In this document: one piece after another, positions 5,210 to 12,464 of the stretch | How positions within the stretch are numbered: position 1 is the stretch's first letter | How the letters are laid out: each line of letters begins with the position of its first letter | Source of the DNA: an uncultured Blautia sp. | Lineage (GTDB): Bacteria > Bacillota > Clostridia > Lachnospirales > Lachnospiraceae | NCBI GenBank assembly: GCA_900540785.1 | Contig: UQHF01000041.1 | Location: 1-13,582 of the forward strand | Direction of reading: 5' to 3' | Length of the DNA: 13,582 nucleotides | The notes under the pieces: model-generated | Told to the model about the DNA's origin: nothing | Seen by the model: only the letters and a program-made list of their open reading frames with translations | Databases searched by the model: none | Translations under genes and position numbers: made by a program

Positions 5210-7696
5210 TTATTTTGCATTTACAAACTTTTCAAGAAACAGCGCCAGACGTCCCTTTTCGTCCCCGTCAAAAGAACGACTGTACATCTTCCGTATCCCA
5301 TCCGTGATCGCTTCGATGAGGATCGGTGAAAACGTCATAAGAAGAAATACAAGTATGATCATTCCAAACTCCAGAGATCCAAGAGCCAGAAGGTTCTGGA
5401 GCACCACTGCCGCAAGAAAGAAACTGCACTGCATACTGTAGATGATCACCTTTCTGTAGCGGTTTAAGGGCGCATATACCGTCTTTAAAGCCGCCATATA
5501 ATTCCATCCAGTCACAAGAACACAGGCTGTATTCAGCATGGTATTGGAATGATATACATCCTGACAGACTACCATGACAGCAAACACGCAGCCTGTAATG
5601 GTCACTGCTGCCGGAAAAGCATTCATAAACACATGACGTAAAAAAGTGTGGTCTATCTTCTGATAATTGTTTTCCTGAGCAAGAAGGAAAGTTGGGATTC
5701 CCACCGCGCAGGCGCTGATAAGCGACATCTGAATGGGCTCAAATGGATATGCCTCTCCAAAGAAAATCGTGATCAGCGATAACATTACAGAAAATATGGT
5801 TTTGATCAGAAACATAGAAGCTGCCGTGCGGATATTATTTACTACGCGGCGTCCCTGATTTACAATATGGGGCATTGCCGCAAAATTCGAATCAAGTAAA
5901 ACCACATTTGCGATATTTTTTGCCGCATCGCTTCCTTCTGCCATAGCAATGCTGCAGTCTGCCTCTTTTAAGGCAAGAACATCGTTTACACCGTCTCCTG
6001 TCATAGCAACTGTATGTCCCTGTTTTTTCAGAGACAGCACCATCGCTTTTTTCTGCTGGGGCGTCACACGTCCGAATACACTGTAATTTGCAACTGCCTC
6101 GTCCATCTCTTCCTGCGTGGTAATCGTTGTTGCGTCAATATACTGCTCTGCATTTTTAAGCCCCGCTCGTTTTGCAATAGAAGCAACTGTGACCGGATCA
6201 TCTCCGGAAATCACTTTAAGATCTACGCCCTGGCTGTCAAAAAACTGCAGTGTATCCGGCGCTTCTTTACGAATCACATCTGTCAGGATCAAAAGAGCCT
6301 CCGGCACAAGTCCCAAAGGCAGTTCCGTTCCTGTGCTTTCATTTGGGCTGTGCGCAAGAACCAGCACTCGAAATCCCTGTTCTGCGTATTCGCTGCATTT
6401 TTCCACAAGGGCATCGTCTCCTTCCGGAAACAAAAACTGTGCTGCGCCCATAAGATACGTTCCTTTTTCTTTAAAAGAAGCACCACTGTACTTTCTGTCA
6501 GAAGAAAACGGAATTATATTTGCTGGTGTCATATCTTTTTTTACCGGAAAATATTTTCGGAGCGCATCTGCCGTTGCATTCTGGTCTTTCAGAACAGCCA
6601 TGAGATTTCCCATAATGCGGCTGATTTCTTTTTCAGGCCCTTTTTCCGCTTCAGAAAGCTCTTCCTGGTTTTCTCCTTCTGATAAAACAGTTTCTTCTGA
6701 ACAGGAAGCTTCATCTTCCTCCAGAATGCTTTCCGCAATCTCCACCTCTCTCCAGTTGGGATCGTATGCTTCCACCTTTTCCACACACATAGTTCCCTCT
6801 GTGATCGTTCCTGTTTTATCAAGACAGAGTGTGTCTACGCGTGCCAGAGTCTCAATGCAGTAAAGCTCCTGCACCAGGGTTTTCTTTCTTGCGAGAGTTA
6901 AAGCTCCCAGCGTAAGGGCAACACTTGTGAGAAGTACGAGTCCCTCAGGAATCATTCCAAGAACAGCCGCAACTGTGCTGACAACAGAATCCTTCACACT
7001 GTCACCCACAATATAAAACTGTTTATAAAAAAGAAGAAGTCCAAGGGGAACAATAATAATACTGATCACCTTTAAAATCGCATTCAGTGAGTTACGAAGC
7101 TCTGAGTTATGTCTTTTAAACTCTTTTGCCTCACTTGTAATCTGAGATGCGTAATTATCTTTTCCAACATGGATAATCTGACAGCATGCCTCGCCTGCCG
7201 TCACAAAGCTTCCTGAAAAAAGCTCGTCTCCCTCTCTTTTTCCAAGATTATCTGCCTCACCTGTAAGAAGAGACTCGTTTACCTCCAGGCTTCCTTCAAG
7301 AATACGGCAGTCTGCCGGAACCTGCTCCCCTGTTTTTAAATAGATCAGATCGTCCAAAACCAGTTTCTCTGTAGAAATGCTCCACTTCTTTCCGTCTCTC
7401 AGAACCACAGCCTTTGATTCCGTCAGGATCGCCAGCTTGTCTATTGTCTTTTTCGCCCGTATTTCCTGTATGATTCCGATTACGGTGTTAATGATGATAA
7501 TCCCTACAAACATGGAGTTCTTATACGACCCCACAAAAAGTACCAGAACAAGGAGCACCGCATTTAAAAAGTTAAAAAACGTCAGCGTATTTTCTTTTAC
7601 GATCTGCTTGTACGTCCTTGTATTTGGATTTTCATTAAAATTTACTTTTCCCTCTGCAATTCTTTCCTGTACCTGTTCATTGGTAAGCCCTGTCAT
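5210..7696 (-). CDS. Cation-transporting P-type ATPase (CtpE/P2-like, probably calcium)
   Basis: Membrane pump energised by ATP through an aspartyl-phosphate. Visible parts in the 828-residue protein: cytoplasmic N terminus; paired membrane helices at about 40-78; actuator domain with TGEA (145-148, the TGES position); helices at about 206-226 and 238-262 with PEGL (250-253), the ion-site motif of P2-type pumps; CLDKTGTITEG with phosphorylated Asp293; nucleotide domain to about 480; GDD and TGDGVNDV (566-573); then a C-terminal helix bundle of about six helices. The run PEGLVLLTSVAL before the phosphorylation site resembles mycobacterial CtpE and streptococcal CaxP-type pumps, so calcium is my best guess; the ion is not proven. 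An acidic Glu/Ser-rich insert (about 324-357) in the nucleotide domain is unusual. The ATG at 7696 (AGGAGG at 7702-7707) is preferred over the upstream ATG at 7735, which has a poor site. It is the last gene of the isc unit, 69 bases behind mnmA, with no promoter recognised in the gap. Confidence 0.9.
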   Translation of the reverse strand: MTGLTNEQVQERIAEGKVNFNENPNTRTYKQIVKENTLTFFNFLNAVLLVLVLFVGSYKNSMFVGIIIINTVIGIIQEIRAKKTIDKLAILTESKAVVLRDGKKWSISTEKLVLDDLIYLKTGEQVPADCRILEGSLEVNESLLTGEADNLGKREGDELFSGSFVTAGEACCQIIHVGKDNYASQITSEAKEFKRHNSELRNSLNAILKVISIIIVPLGLLLFYKQFYIVGDSVKDSVVSTVAAVLGMIPEGLVLLTSVALTLGALTLARKKTLVQELYCIETLARVDTLCLDKTGTITEGTMCVEKVEAYDPNWREVEIAESILEEDEASCSEETVLSEGENQEELSEAEKGPEKEISRIMGNLMAVLKDQNATADALRKYFPVKKDMTPANIIPFSSDRKYSGASFKEKGTYLMGAAQFLFPEGDDALVEKCSEYAEQGFRVLVLAHSPNESTGTELPLGLVPEALLILTDVIRKEAPDTLQFFDSQGVDLKVISGDDPVTVASIAKRAGLKNAEQYIDATTITTQEEMDEAVANYSVFGRVTPQQKKAMVLSLKKQGHTVAMTGDGVNDVLALKEADCSIAMAEGSDAAKNIANVVLLDSNFAAMPHIVNQGRRVVNNIRTAASMFLIKTIFSVMLSLITIFFGEAYPFEPIQMSLISACAVGIPTFLLAQENNYQKIDHTFLRHVFMNAFPAAVTITGCVFAVMVVCQDVYHSNTMLNTACVLVTGWNYMAALKTVYAPLNRYRKVIIYSMQCSFFLAAVVLQNLLALGSLEFGMIILVFLLMTFSPILIEAITDGIRKMYSRSFDGDEKGRLALFLEKFVNAK

Positions 7697-7765
7697 TTTT
7701 TCCTCCTGCAACGCATTCAGGGCAGATGCAAACACATCCGCCCAATTTATGCAAGCCTTTCAGCT

Positions 7766-8827
7766 TTATTCCCGTACCGGTCCGTCAATAATTCCTCCAC
7801 CCAGAACATAATCATCGCGGTAAAACACGACTGCCTGTCCCGGAGTAACCGCTCTCTGGGGTTCTTCAAATTCCAGAATCAGAGAGTCCTCCTCCACAGA
7901 CTTTATTACTGCCGGTGCGCCCTTATGGTTATAGCGGATCTTGGCAAATACTTCCATACCGCTTTCAAAAGCAGGAACCGCCATAGCGTTTAGCTGACTG
8001 CAGCGAAGAGCTTTCGCAAATACGTCCTCATTTTCTCCTATGACAACCTCGTTCGTTTCCGGACGGATTTCTGTCACAAACACGGGACGACCCATAGCGA
8101 GATTCAGTCCTTTTCTCTGCCCGATCGTATAGTGAATGATTCCCTGATGCTGTCCTATGGTTTCACCATCCTGATTCACATAATTACCTTTTGGAACATG
8201 AATCCCTGTGGTTTTTTCAATATATCCCGCATAGTCCTGATCCGGAATGAAACAGATTTCCATACTGTCCGGTTTTTCTGCCACAGGAAGTCCTATCTTC
8301 CCTGCAATCTCCCGGATCTGATCTTTGGTATAAGCCCCCAGCAGCATAACCGTATGGGAAAGCTGCTCCTGTGTCAGTCCGTAAAGCGCGTATGTCTGGT
8401 CTTTTGCCGCGGTAACGGAGCATTTAAGAGAAAATCTTCCATTTGGAAGTTCTGTAACCTGCGCATAATGACCGGTTGCAATATACTTCGCTCCCAGTTT
8501 TTCTCCCTGCTCCATCATTGCCTTCCATTTAATATAACGATTGCAGACGACACATGGATTCGGAGTTCGCCCGGAAAAATATTCTTTTGTAAAATAATCA
8601 ATGACTGTCTCTTTAAACTGTGAACAGAAATCCACCACATAGTGAGGAATTCCCAGAAAATCCGCAACATGTTTTGCATCCCCGGCTATTTTTTCTCCGG
8701 CATTTCCATCACGGAAGTTTACCATTGTCACACCGATCACGTCATATCCCTGTTCTTTGAGAAGATATGCCGTCACAGAGGAATCCACTCCTCCTGAAAG
8801 ACCTACGATTATTTTTTTCTTATCCAT
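7766..8827 (-). CDS. mnmA: tRNA-specific 2-thiouridylase MnmA
   Basis: Adenylates and thiolates uridine 34 of Lys, Glu and Gln tRNAs, taking sulfur from a cysteine desulfurase in the cytoplasm. The PP-loop ATP motif SGGVDSS is at residues 11-17. The catalytic cysteine pair corresponds to Cys95 (VVCNRYIKW) and Cys192 (MEICFIPDQDY). ATGHYAQV (117-124), DQTYALYGL (143-151) and IGQRKGLNL (235-243) are family signatures, and the C-terminal beta-barrel is present. At 353 residues it is complete. Its ATG overlaps the iscU stop by one base (TAATG), so translation is probably coupled; GAGGAA lies about 9 bases upstream inside iscU. Placement behind iscS and iscU makes functional sense, because IscS would supply the persulfide. 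Confidence 0.97.
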   Translation of the reverse strand: MDKKKIIVGLSGGVDSSVTAYLLKEQGYDVIGVTMVNFRDGNAGEKIAGDAKHVADFLGIPHYVVDFCSQFKETVIDYFTKEYFSGRTPNPCVVCNRYIKWKAMMEQGEKLGAKYIATGHYAQVTELPNGRFSLKCSVTAAKDQTYALYGLTQEQLSHTVMLLGAYTKDQIREIAGKIGLPVAEKPDSMEICFIPDQDYAGYIEKTTGIHVPKGNYVNQDGETIGQHQGIIHYTIGQRKGLNLAMGRPVFVTEIRPETNEVVIGENEDVFAKALRCSQLNAMAVPAFESGMEVFAKIRYNHKGAPAVIKSVEEDSLILEFEEPQRAVTPGQAVVFYRDDYVLGGGIIDGPVRE

Positions 8828-9270
8828 TAATATTCTTCCTCGTCCTCTTCGTCTTCATGAATATCAGATTTCGGTTTGGAAAGTCCCTCAATTTTCATAT
8901 CATGCTTCTCTGCATAATCCCATAAAGCTGCATGAATGGCTTCCTCTGCAAGAAGGGAACAATGTACTTTTACAGGCGGAAGTCCGTCCAGCGCTTCCAT
9001 AACCGCCTTGTTTGTCACCTTTAAAGCCTCCTCGATGGTCTTTCCTTTTACAAGCTCTGTTGCCATGCTGCTTGTTGCAACGGCAGCTCCGCAGCCGAAG
9101 GTTTTAAACTTGCAGTCTTTGATCACTTTTGTCTCATCGTCTATATCCAGGAAAATACGCATGATGTCACCGCATTTTGCGTTTCCTACTGTACCTACAC
9201 CGCTTGCATTTTCAATTTCTCCAACATTACGTGGATTCTGGAAATGGTCCATTACTTTTTCACTATACAT
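8827..9270 (-). CDS. iscU: Fe-S cluster assembly scaffold IscU/NifU-like
   Basis: Scaffold on which Fe-S clusters are built from IscS sulfur before transfer to target proteins. The 147-residue protein carries the three ligand cysteines in their usual settings: Cys33 with Asp35 (GNAKCGD), Cys60 (KTFGCGAAVATSS) and Cys104 (KVHCSLLAEEAI). The C terminus ends in a strongly acidic tail (EDEEDEEEY), and there is no second NifU domain. The frame is open to 9363, but the ATG at 9270 has AGGAGG at 9279-9284 with 8 bases of spacing and gives the family N terminus MYSEKVMDHFQNPRNVG; the extra upstream residues overlap the end of iscS. It lies 31 bases behind iscS and overlaps mnmA by one base. Many clostridial annotations call this protein NifU; the two names mean the same domain here. 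Confidence 0.95.
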   Translation of the reverse strand: MYSEKVMDHFQNPRNVGEIENASGVGTVGNAKCGDIMRIFLDIDDETKVIKDCKFKTFGCGAAVATSSMATELVKGKTIEEALKVTNKAVMEALDGLPPVKVHCSLLAEEAIHAALWDYAEKHDMKIEGLSKPKSDIHEDEEDEEEY

Positions 9271-9301
9271 CTTTTTTTCCTCCTGACAAGTGCTTTTATA
9301 A

Positions 9302-10486
9302 TTATTTCTGTTTTTTAATAAAATCTTCATATAATGGCGACATATTGCGAAGATTCTGTACAATTTCTTTTAAATGATCTACTGTAAAATCGATATCCTC
9401 TTTTGTAGTCTCTTCACTCAAAGTCATTCGAAGAGATCCATGTGCAATCTCGTGAGGAAGTCCGATCGCGAGAAGTACATGGGACGGGTCCAGAGAACCT
9501 GATGTACAGGCAGAACCGCTTGATGCACAGATTCCGTAATTATCCAGCATAAGAAGAAGAGATTCTCCCTCTATAAACTGAAAGCTTACATTTACATTAT
9601 TGGGAAGGCGCATTTCTCTGTGACCGTTTACGCGCACATACGGAATCTCCTTCTCGATACGGCTGATCATATAGTCACGAAGCTCTGCCTCTTTCTCTGT
9701 TCTCTCTTTCATGGTAGAAAGCGCTCTTTCCACTGCTTTTCCATACCCCACGATTCCCGGAACATTTTCTGTTCCTGCGCGGCGCTTTCTTTCCTGCGCG
9801 CCTCCATGAACGAAGGAACGAATTTTTACACCTTTTCGAATATAGAGGAAGCCGATTCCTTTTGGTCCGTTTATCTTATGAGCGCTGGAGCTTAACATAT
9901 CAATTCCCAGCTCCTCTACATTGATCGGCATCTGGCAGAATGCCTGCACAGCATCTGTATGGAAAAGAATCCCATGTTCTCTTGCGACCATTCCGATTTC
10001 CTTCACAGGTTCTACTGTTCCAATCTCATTATTTGCAAACATAACAGAAATGAGAATCGTTTCCGGTGTGATCGCCTTTTCCAGATCTTCCATTCTTATT
10101 CTTCCATTTTCATCTACGTCCAGATATGTGACTTTTGCCCCTCTCTCCTTTTCCAGATACTGACAGGTATGAAGAATGGCATGGTGTTCGATTTTTGTTG
10201 TAATAATGTGATTTCCCTTTGTTTTATATGCCTCAAATGCAGCTTTTAATGCCCAGTTATCCGACTCTGAACCACCTGCTGTAAAATAAATCTCTTCTTT
10301 TTTGGCTCCGATCGCATCCGCAATCTGCTGTCTTGATGCGGTTACTGCTTCTTTCGTTTTCCCCGCAAAATCATACACGCTGGAAGGATTTCCATAAAGC
10401 TCCGTAAAATACGGAAGCATTGCATCTACAACTTCCGGTGCTGTCTTTGTTGTCGCTGCGTTATCAAGATATATCATTTTACCCAT
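9302..10486 (-). CDS. iscS: Cysteine desulfurase IscS/NifS
   Basis: PLP enzyme that converts cysteine to alanine and holds the sulfur as a persulfide for Fe-S assembly (IscU) and tRNA thiolation (MnmA). In the 394 residues, YLDNAATT is at 6-13, the PLP-stacking His in IEHHAIL at about 101, Asp178 and Gln181 in HTDAVQ, the PLP lysine is Lys204 (SSSAHKINGPKG), and the persulfide cysteine is Cys327 in SSGSACTSGSLDPSH. The long Cys loop places it in the class I (IscS/NifS) group rather than SufS. The ATG at 10486 has AGGAGG at 10495-10500, which touches the iscR stop codon; the two genes are 13 bases apart and clearly co-transcribed. The symbol nifS would be equally acceptable. Confidence 0.96.
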   Translation of the reverse strand: MGKMIYLDNAATTKTAPEVVDAMLPYFTELYGNPSSVYDFAGKTKEAVTASRQQIADAIGAKKEEIYFTAGGSESDNWALKAAFEAYKTKGNHIITTKIEHHAILHTCQYLEKERGAKVTYLDVDENGRIRMEDLEKAITPETILISVMFANNEIGTVEPVKEIGMVAREHGILFHTDAVQAFCQMPINVEELGIDMLSSSAHKINGPKGIGFLYIRKGVKIRSFVHGGAQERKRRAGTENVPGIVGYGKAVERALSTMKERTEKEAELRDYMISRIEKEIPYVRVNGHREMRLPNNVNVSFQFIEGESLLLMLDNYGICASSGSACTSGSLDPSHVLLAIGLPHEIAHGSLRMTLSEETTKEDIDFTVDHLKEIVQNLRNMSPLYEDFIKKQK

Positions 10487-10499
10487 TTTTGCGTCCTCC

Positions 10500-10952
10500 T
10501 TATATAATGGCGTCCTGTTTTTTCTTTTTATCCTGTATTCTGTGACTTTCCTCCAGAAGTTCTCCCAGAGTCATATGGTCCACTGCATCTGTGATACTGT
10601 CGTTAATGCGTTTCCACACATATTTTGCCACACAGAAATCTGCATCCTGACAGCTTCCGTCCTCCTCATTTCCCGGACATTTCACTGCCTCCAGACCTCC
10701 CTCCAGAATACGGAGGATCTCTCCTACGGAAATCTCCTGTGCCGGTTTTCCGAGACGGTAGCCGCCGCCTGCTCCCCGGATACTTTTTACAAGACCCGCC
10801 TTTTTCAAAAGAGCCATGAGCTGTTCCAGATAGCTTACGGAAATATTCTGTCTTGTGGCTATGCTCTGTATGGAAACAGCTTCTGTCTCACTATATAATC
10901 CCAAATCAATCAACGCACGAAGTCCGTATCTCGCTCTCGTTGAAAGCTTCAT
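10500..10952 (-). CDS. iscR: Rrf2-family Fe-S regulator, IscR-like
   Basis: Winged-helix transcription regulator of 150 residues. MKLSTRARYGLRALIDLG starts the HTH domain, SVSYLEQLMALLKKAGLV is the recognition region, and SIRGAGGGYRLGK is the wing. Three cysteines, Cys92, Cys101 and Cys107 (KCPG...SCQDADFCV), match the 2Fe-2S ligand pattern of IscR, so it probably senses cluster supply. The Lys-rich end (DKKKKQ) is non-conserved tail. The ATG at 10952 has GAGGTGAG at 10956-10963. It leads the iscR-iscS-iscU-mnmA-ATPase unit. A perfect palindrome sits inside its own promoter, consistent with self-repression as known for E. coli IscR; this is inferred here. CymR, a related Rrf2 protein that controls cysteine metabolism, lacks such a cysteine cluster, which favours IscR. 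Confidence 0.92.
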   Translation of the reverse strand: MKLSTRARYGLRALIDLGLYSETEAVSIQSIATRQNISVSYLEQLMALLKKAGLVKSIRGAGGGYRLGKPAQEISVGEILRILEGGLEAVKCPGNEEDGSCQDADFCVAKYVWKRINDSITDAVDHMTLGELLEESHRIQDKKKKQDAII

Positions 10953-11000
10953 GTTCTCACCTCTTTTTAATTCCCAGTGTTTCCCTCGGATTTCATGTTT

Positions 11001-11029
11001 ACTCTAACAGAATTCTTCTGTTCTGTCAA
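11001..11029 (-). promoter_or_regulatory. Sigma-A type promoter of the isc operon
   Basis: On the minus strand the consensus -35 box TTGACA (11024-11029) and the -10 box TAGAGT (11001-11006) are separated by 17 bases. The predicted start is near 10994, giving a leader of about 42 bases before iscR. Confidence 0.82.
11006..11022. promoter_or_regulatory. Perfect 17-bp palindrome in the iscR promoter, candidate IscR operator
   Basis: AACAGAA and TTCTGTT form a perfect 7-bp inverted repeat with a 3-base centre, filling almost the whole -35/-10 spacer of the isc promoter and touching the proposed -35 of the divergent gene. Position and symmetry suit a dimeric Rrf2 repressor. It does not obviously copy the published E. 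coli IscR sites. Confidence 0.6.
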
Positions 11030-11049
11030 GGCAATTCTCTGCATATATT
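11021..11049 (+). promoter_or_regulatory. Weak candidate promoter of the SpoVB-like gene
   Basis: TATATT (11044-11049) would be a good -10 box, with TTCTGT (11021-11026) as a poor -35 box at 17 bases. It overlaps the isc promoter region and the palindrome. This is the best plus-strand candidate ahead of 11076. Confidence 0.4.
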
Positions 11050-11075
11050 TGACAAAAAAGAAATTAGGAGATTTT

Positions 11076-12386
11076 ATGTCCAAAAAACGCTTTCTTCTGG
11101 GAACTTTTATTCTTACCTGCACCGGTTTTTTAAGCCGGATTTTAGGTTTCTTCTATAGAATATTCCTGTCACACACTATTGGTGCCCAGGGACTTGGCAT
11201 TGTCCAGCTTACCGCGCCAATACAGACACTTGCCCTTGCAGTGTCTGCTTCCGGCATACAGACTGCTATCTCACGTCTCACTGCCTCCCGCGTTGCCTTA
11301 AAAGAAGAAAAGAGTGCAAGACAGTGTTTCTTTCTTTGTACAGGAACTGCTCTGCTGCTCTCTTTTTTATGTTGCATTCTTCTTTATGTGAATGCAGATT
11401 TTTTTGCCCTGGAAATTTTAAAAGAGGGACGTACGCTTCCTCTTCTTAAAATTCTCGCCTTTACGTTTCCGTTAAGCACTTTGCATACCTGTGTAAACAG
11501 CTATTATTTTGCCCGAAAGCAGACACTCCTGCCTTCAGCCGTTCAGCTTTTGGAGCAGCTTGTGCGTATGGGCAGCACCTGTATTCTGTATCTGGTTTTC
11601 CTTACGGAAGGAAAAGAAGTCACACCTGTCATTGCAGCAGGCGGCGCTCTTGCAAGCGAAATCGCAGCCTCTCTTGCCCTTCTTCTGGCTCTTTCCCTTC
11701 ACTTTCAGCCATGTGCAAAACCTCTTTTTCCAATTAAAAATATACGTCCCATTTTCAAAGAACTTACAGAAACTTCCCTTCCCCTTACCATAAACCGTAT
11801 ACTCCTTACTGTCCTTGGAGGAATCGAAACAATTCTGATTCCCCAGATGCTTCTTTTCTGCGGTTTTCCAAAAGAAAATGCCCTGGAACTGTATGGTATC
11901 TTTACCGGAATGGCTCTTCCCCTGATCCTGTTTCCATCCGCCATTACAAACTCTGCCTCCGTTCTTCTTATGCCGTCCGTAGCAGAGTTTCAGGCTCTTG
12001 GTCATTCCGGGCGCATTCGCTCCGTTGTAAAAAAAGTATTCCGGTACTGCCTTGTTCTGGGTTCTGTTTTCTCTCTTCTTTTTCTTCTTTTTGGAAAACA
12101 CGTGGGGATTTTTCTTTTTAAAAATCTGTCTGCCGGAATATACATACAGTCTATGGCATTTATGTGTCCTTTTTTATATTTAAACACCGCTCTCTCCAGT
12201 ATTTTAAACGGCATGGGAAAGTCCGGGCTCTGTCTTTTTTACAGCGTCACAGGGATTTTGATCCGGCTTCTTTTTGTAATCTTTTCTATACCCGTTCTTG
12301 GAATGCGGGGGTATATTTACGGCATTCTTTTAAGTGAACTGGTACGGACCTTTCTTTACTTTTTTACTTTCCGAAAAATCCTTTAA
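11076..12386 (+). CDS. SpoVB/MurJ-superfamily flippase (polysaccharide or lipid-linked sugar exporter), short form
   Basis: Integral membrane protein of 436 residues of the MOP exporter superfamily. The start MSKKRFLLGTFILTCTGFLS, followed by RILGFFYRIFLS and GAQGLGIVQL, closely matches the N terminus of Bacillus SpoVB (MSKQTFLKGTLILIAAG...RMLGF). Hydrophobic segments run through the whole length, about 12 by eye. YYFARKQ and LLEQLVRMGS correspond to the SpoVB segment around YFQGKQ and LEQVVRIS, and LNGMGKS lies near the end. SpoVB proteins usually exceed 500 residues and have 14 helices, so the last pair appears to be missing. The family moves lipid-linked cell-wall or polysaccharide precursors across the membrane; the substrate here is unknown. 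The ATG at 11076 (AGGAG, 5 bases spacing) is preferred over the upstream in-frame ATG at 10977, which lies in the isc promoter region. It is divergent from iscR, and no terminator is seen before aroF. Confidence 0.85.
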   Translation: MSKKRFLLGTFILTCTGFLSRILGFFYRIFLSHTIGAQGLGIVQLTAPIQTLALAVSASGIQTAISRLTASRVALKEEKSARQCFFLCTGTALLLSFLCCILLYVNADFFALEILKEGRTLPLLKILAFTFPLSTLHTCVNSYYFARKQTLLPSAVQLLEQLVRMGSTCILYLVFLTEGKEVTPVIAAGGALASEIAASLALLLALSLHFQPCAKPLFPIKNIRPIFKELTETSLPLTINRILLTVLGGIETILIPQMLLFCGFPKENALELYGIFTGMALPLILFPSAITNSASVLLMPSVAEFQALGHSGRIRSVVKKVFRYCLVLGSVFSLLFLLFGKHVGIFLFKNLSAGIYIQSMAFMCPFLYLNTALSSILNGMGKSGLCLFYSVTGILIRLLFVIFSIPVLGMRGYIYGILLSELVRTFLYFFTFRKIL

Positions 12387-12398
12387 CACATTTTCCTA

Positions 12399-12427
12399 TC
12401 GACAACAGAAAAGGAATCGTTTATAAT
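12399..12427 (+). promoter_or_regulatory. Sigma-A type promoter of the DAHP synthase gene
   Basis: TCGACA (12399-12404, one mismatch to TTGACA) and a perfect TATAAT (12422-12427) are separated by 17 bases. The predicted start near 12434 leaves a leader of about 30 bases, too short for a T-box or attenuator. Confidence 0.82.
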
Positions 12428-12464
12428 ATTGCCGGAAAAGAAAGGTTTTACAAAGGAGGACAAT

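Noticed and set aside
6014..6863. Two overlapping plus-strand open frames (222 and 248 codons) opposite the P-type ATPase
   Set aside because: Both lie wholly antisense to conserved ATPase motifs, have no ribosome site and show no protein signature.
9271..9363. N-terminal extension of iscU from the ATG at 9363
   Set aside because: It overlaps the end of iscS, has no good ribosome site, and adds residues that IscU proteins lack; the ATG at 9270 has a strong site.
10977..11075. 33-residue extension of the flippase from the ATG at 10977
   Set aside because: It would be translated from inside the isc promoter and has no ribosome site; the ATG at 11076 gives the SpoVB-type N terminus.
11535..12101. 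Minus-strand open frame of 188 codons with a Lys-rich start, opposite the flippase
   Set aside because: It is the complement of poly-T/Phe-rich membrane codons, which produces Lys runs; no ribosome site or known fold.
12428..12464. Possible T-box or aromatic amino-acid attenuator before aroF
   Set aside because: The leader is only about 30 bases, with no hairpin, no leader peptide and no T-box sequence.
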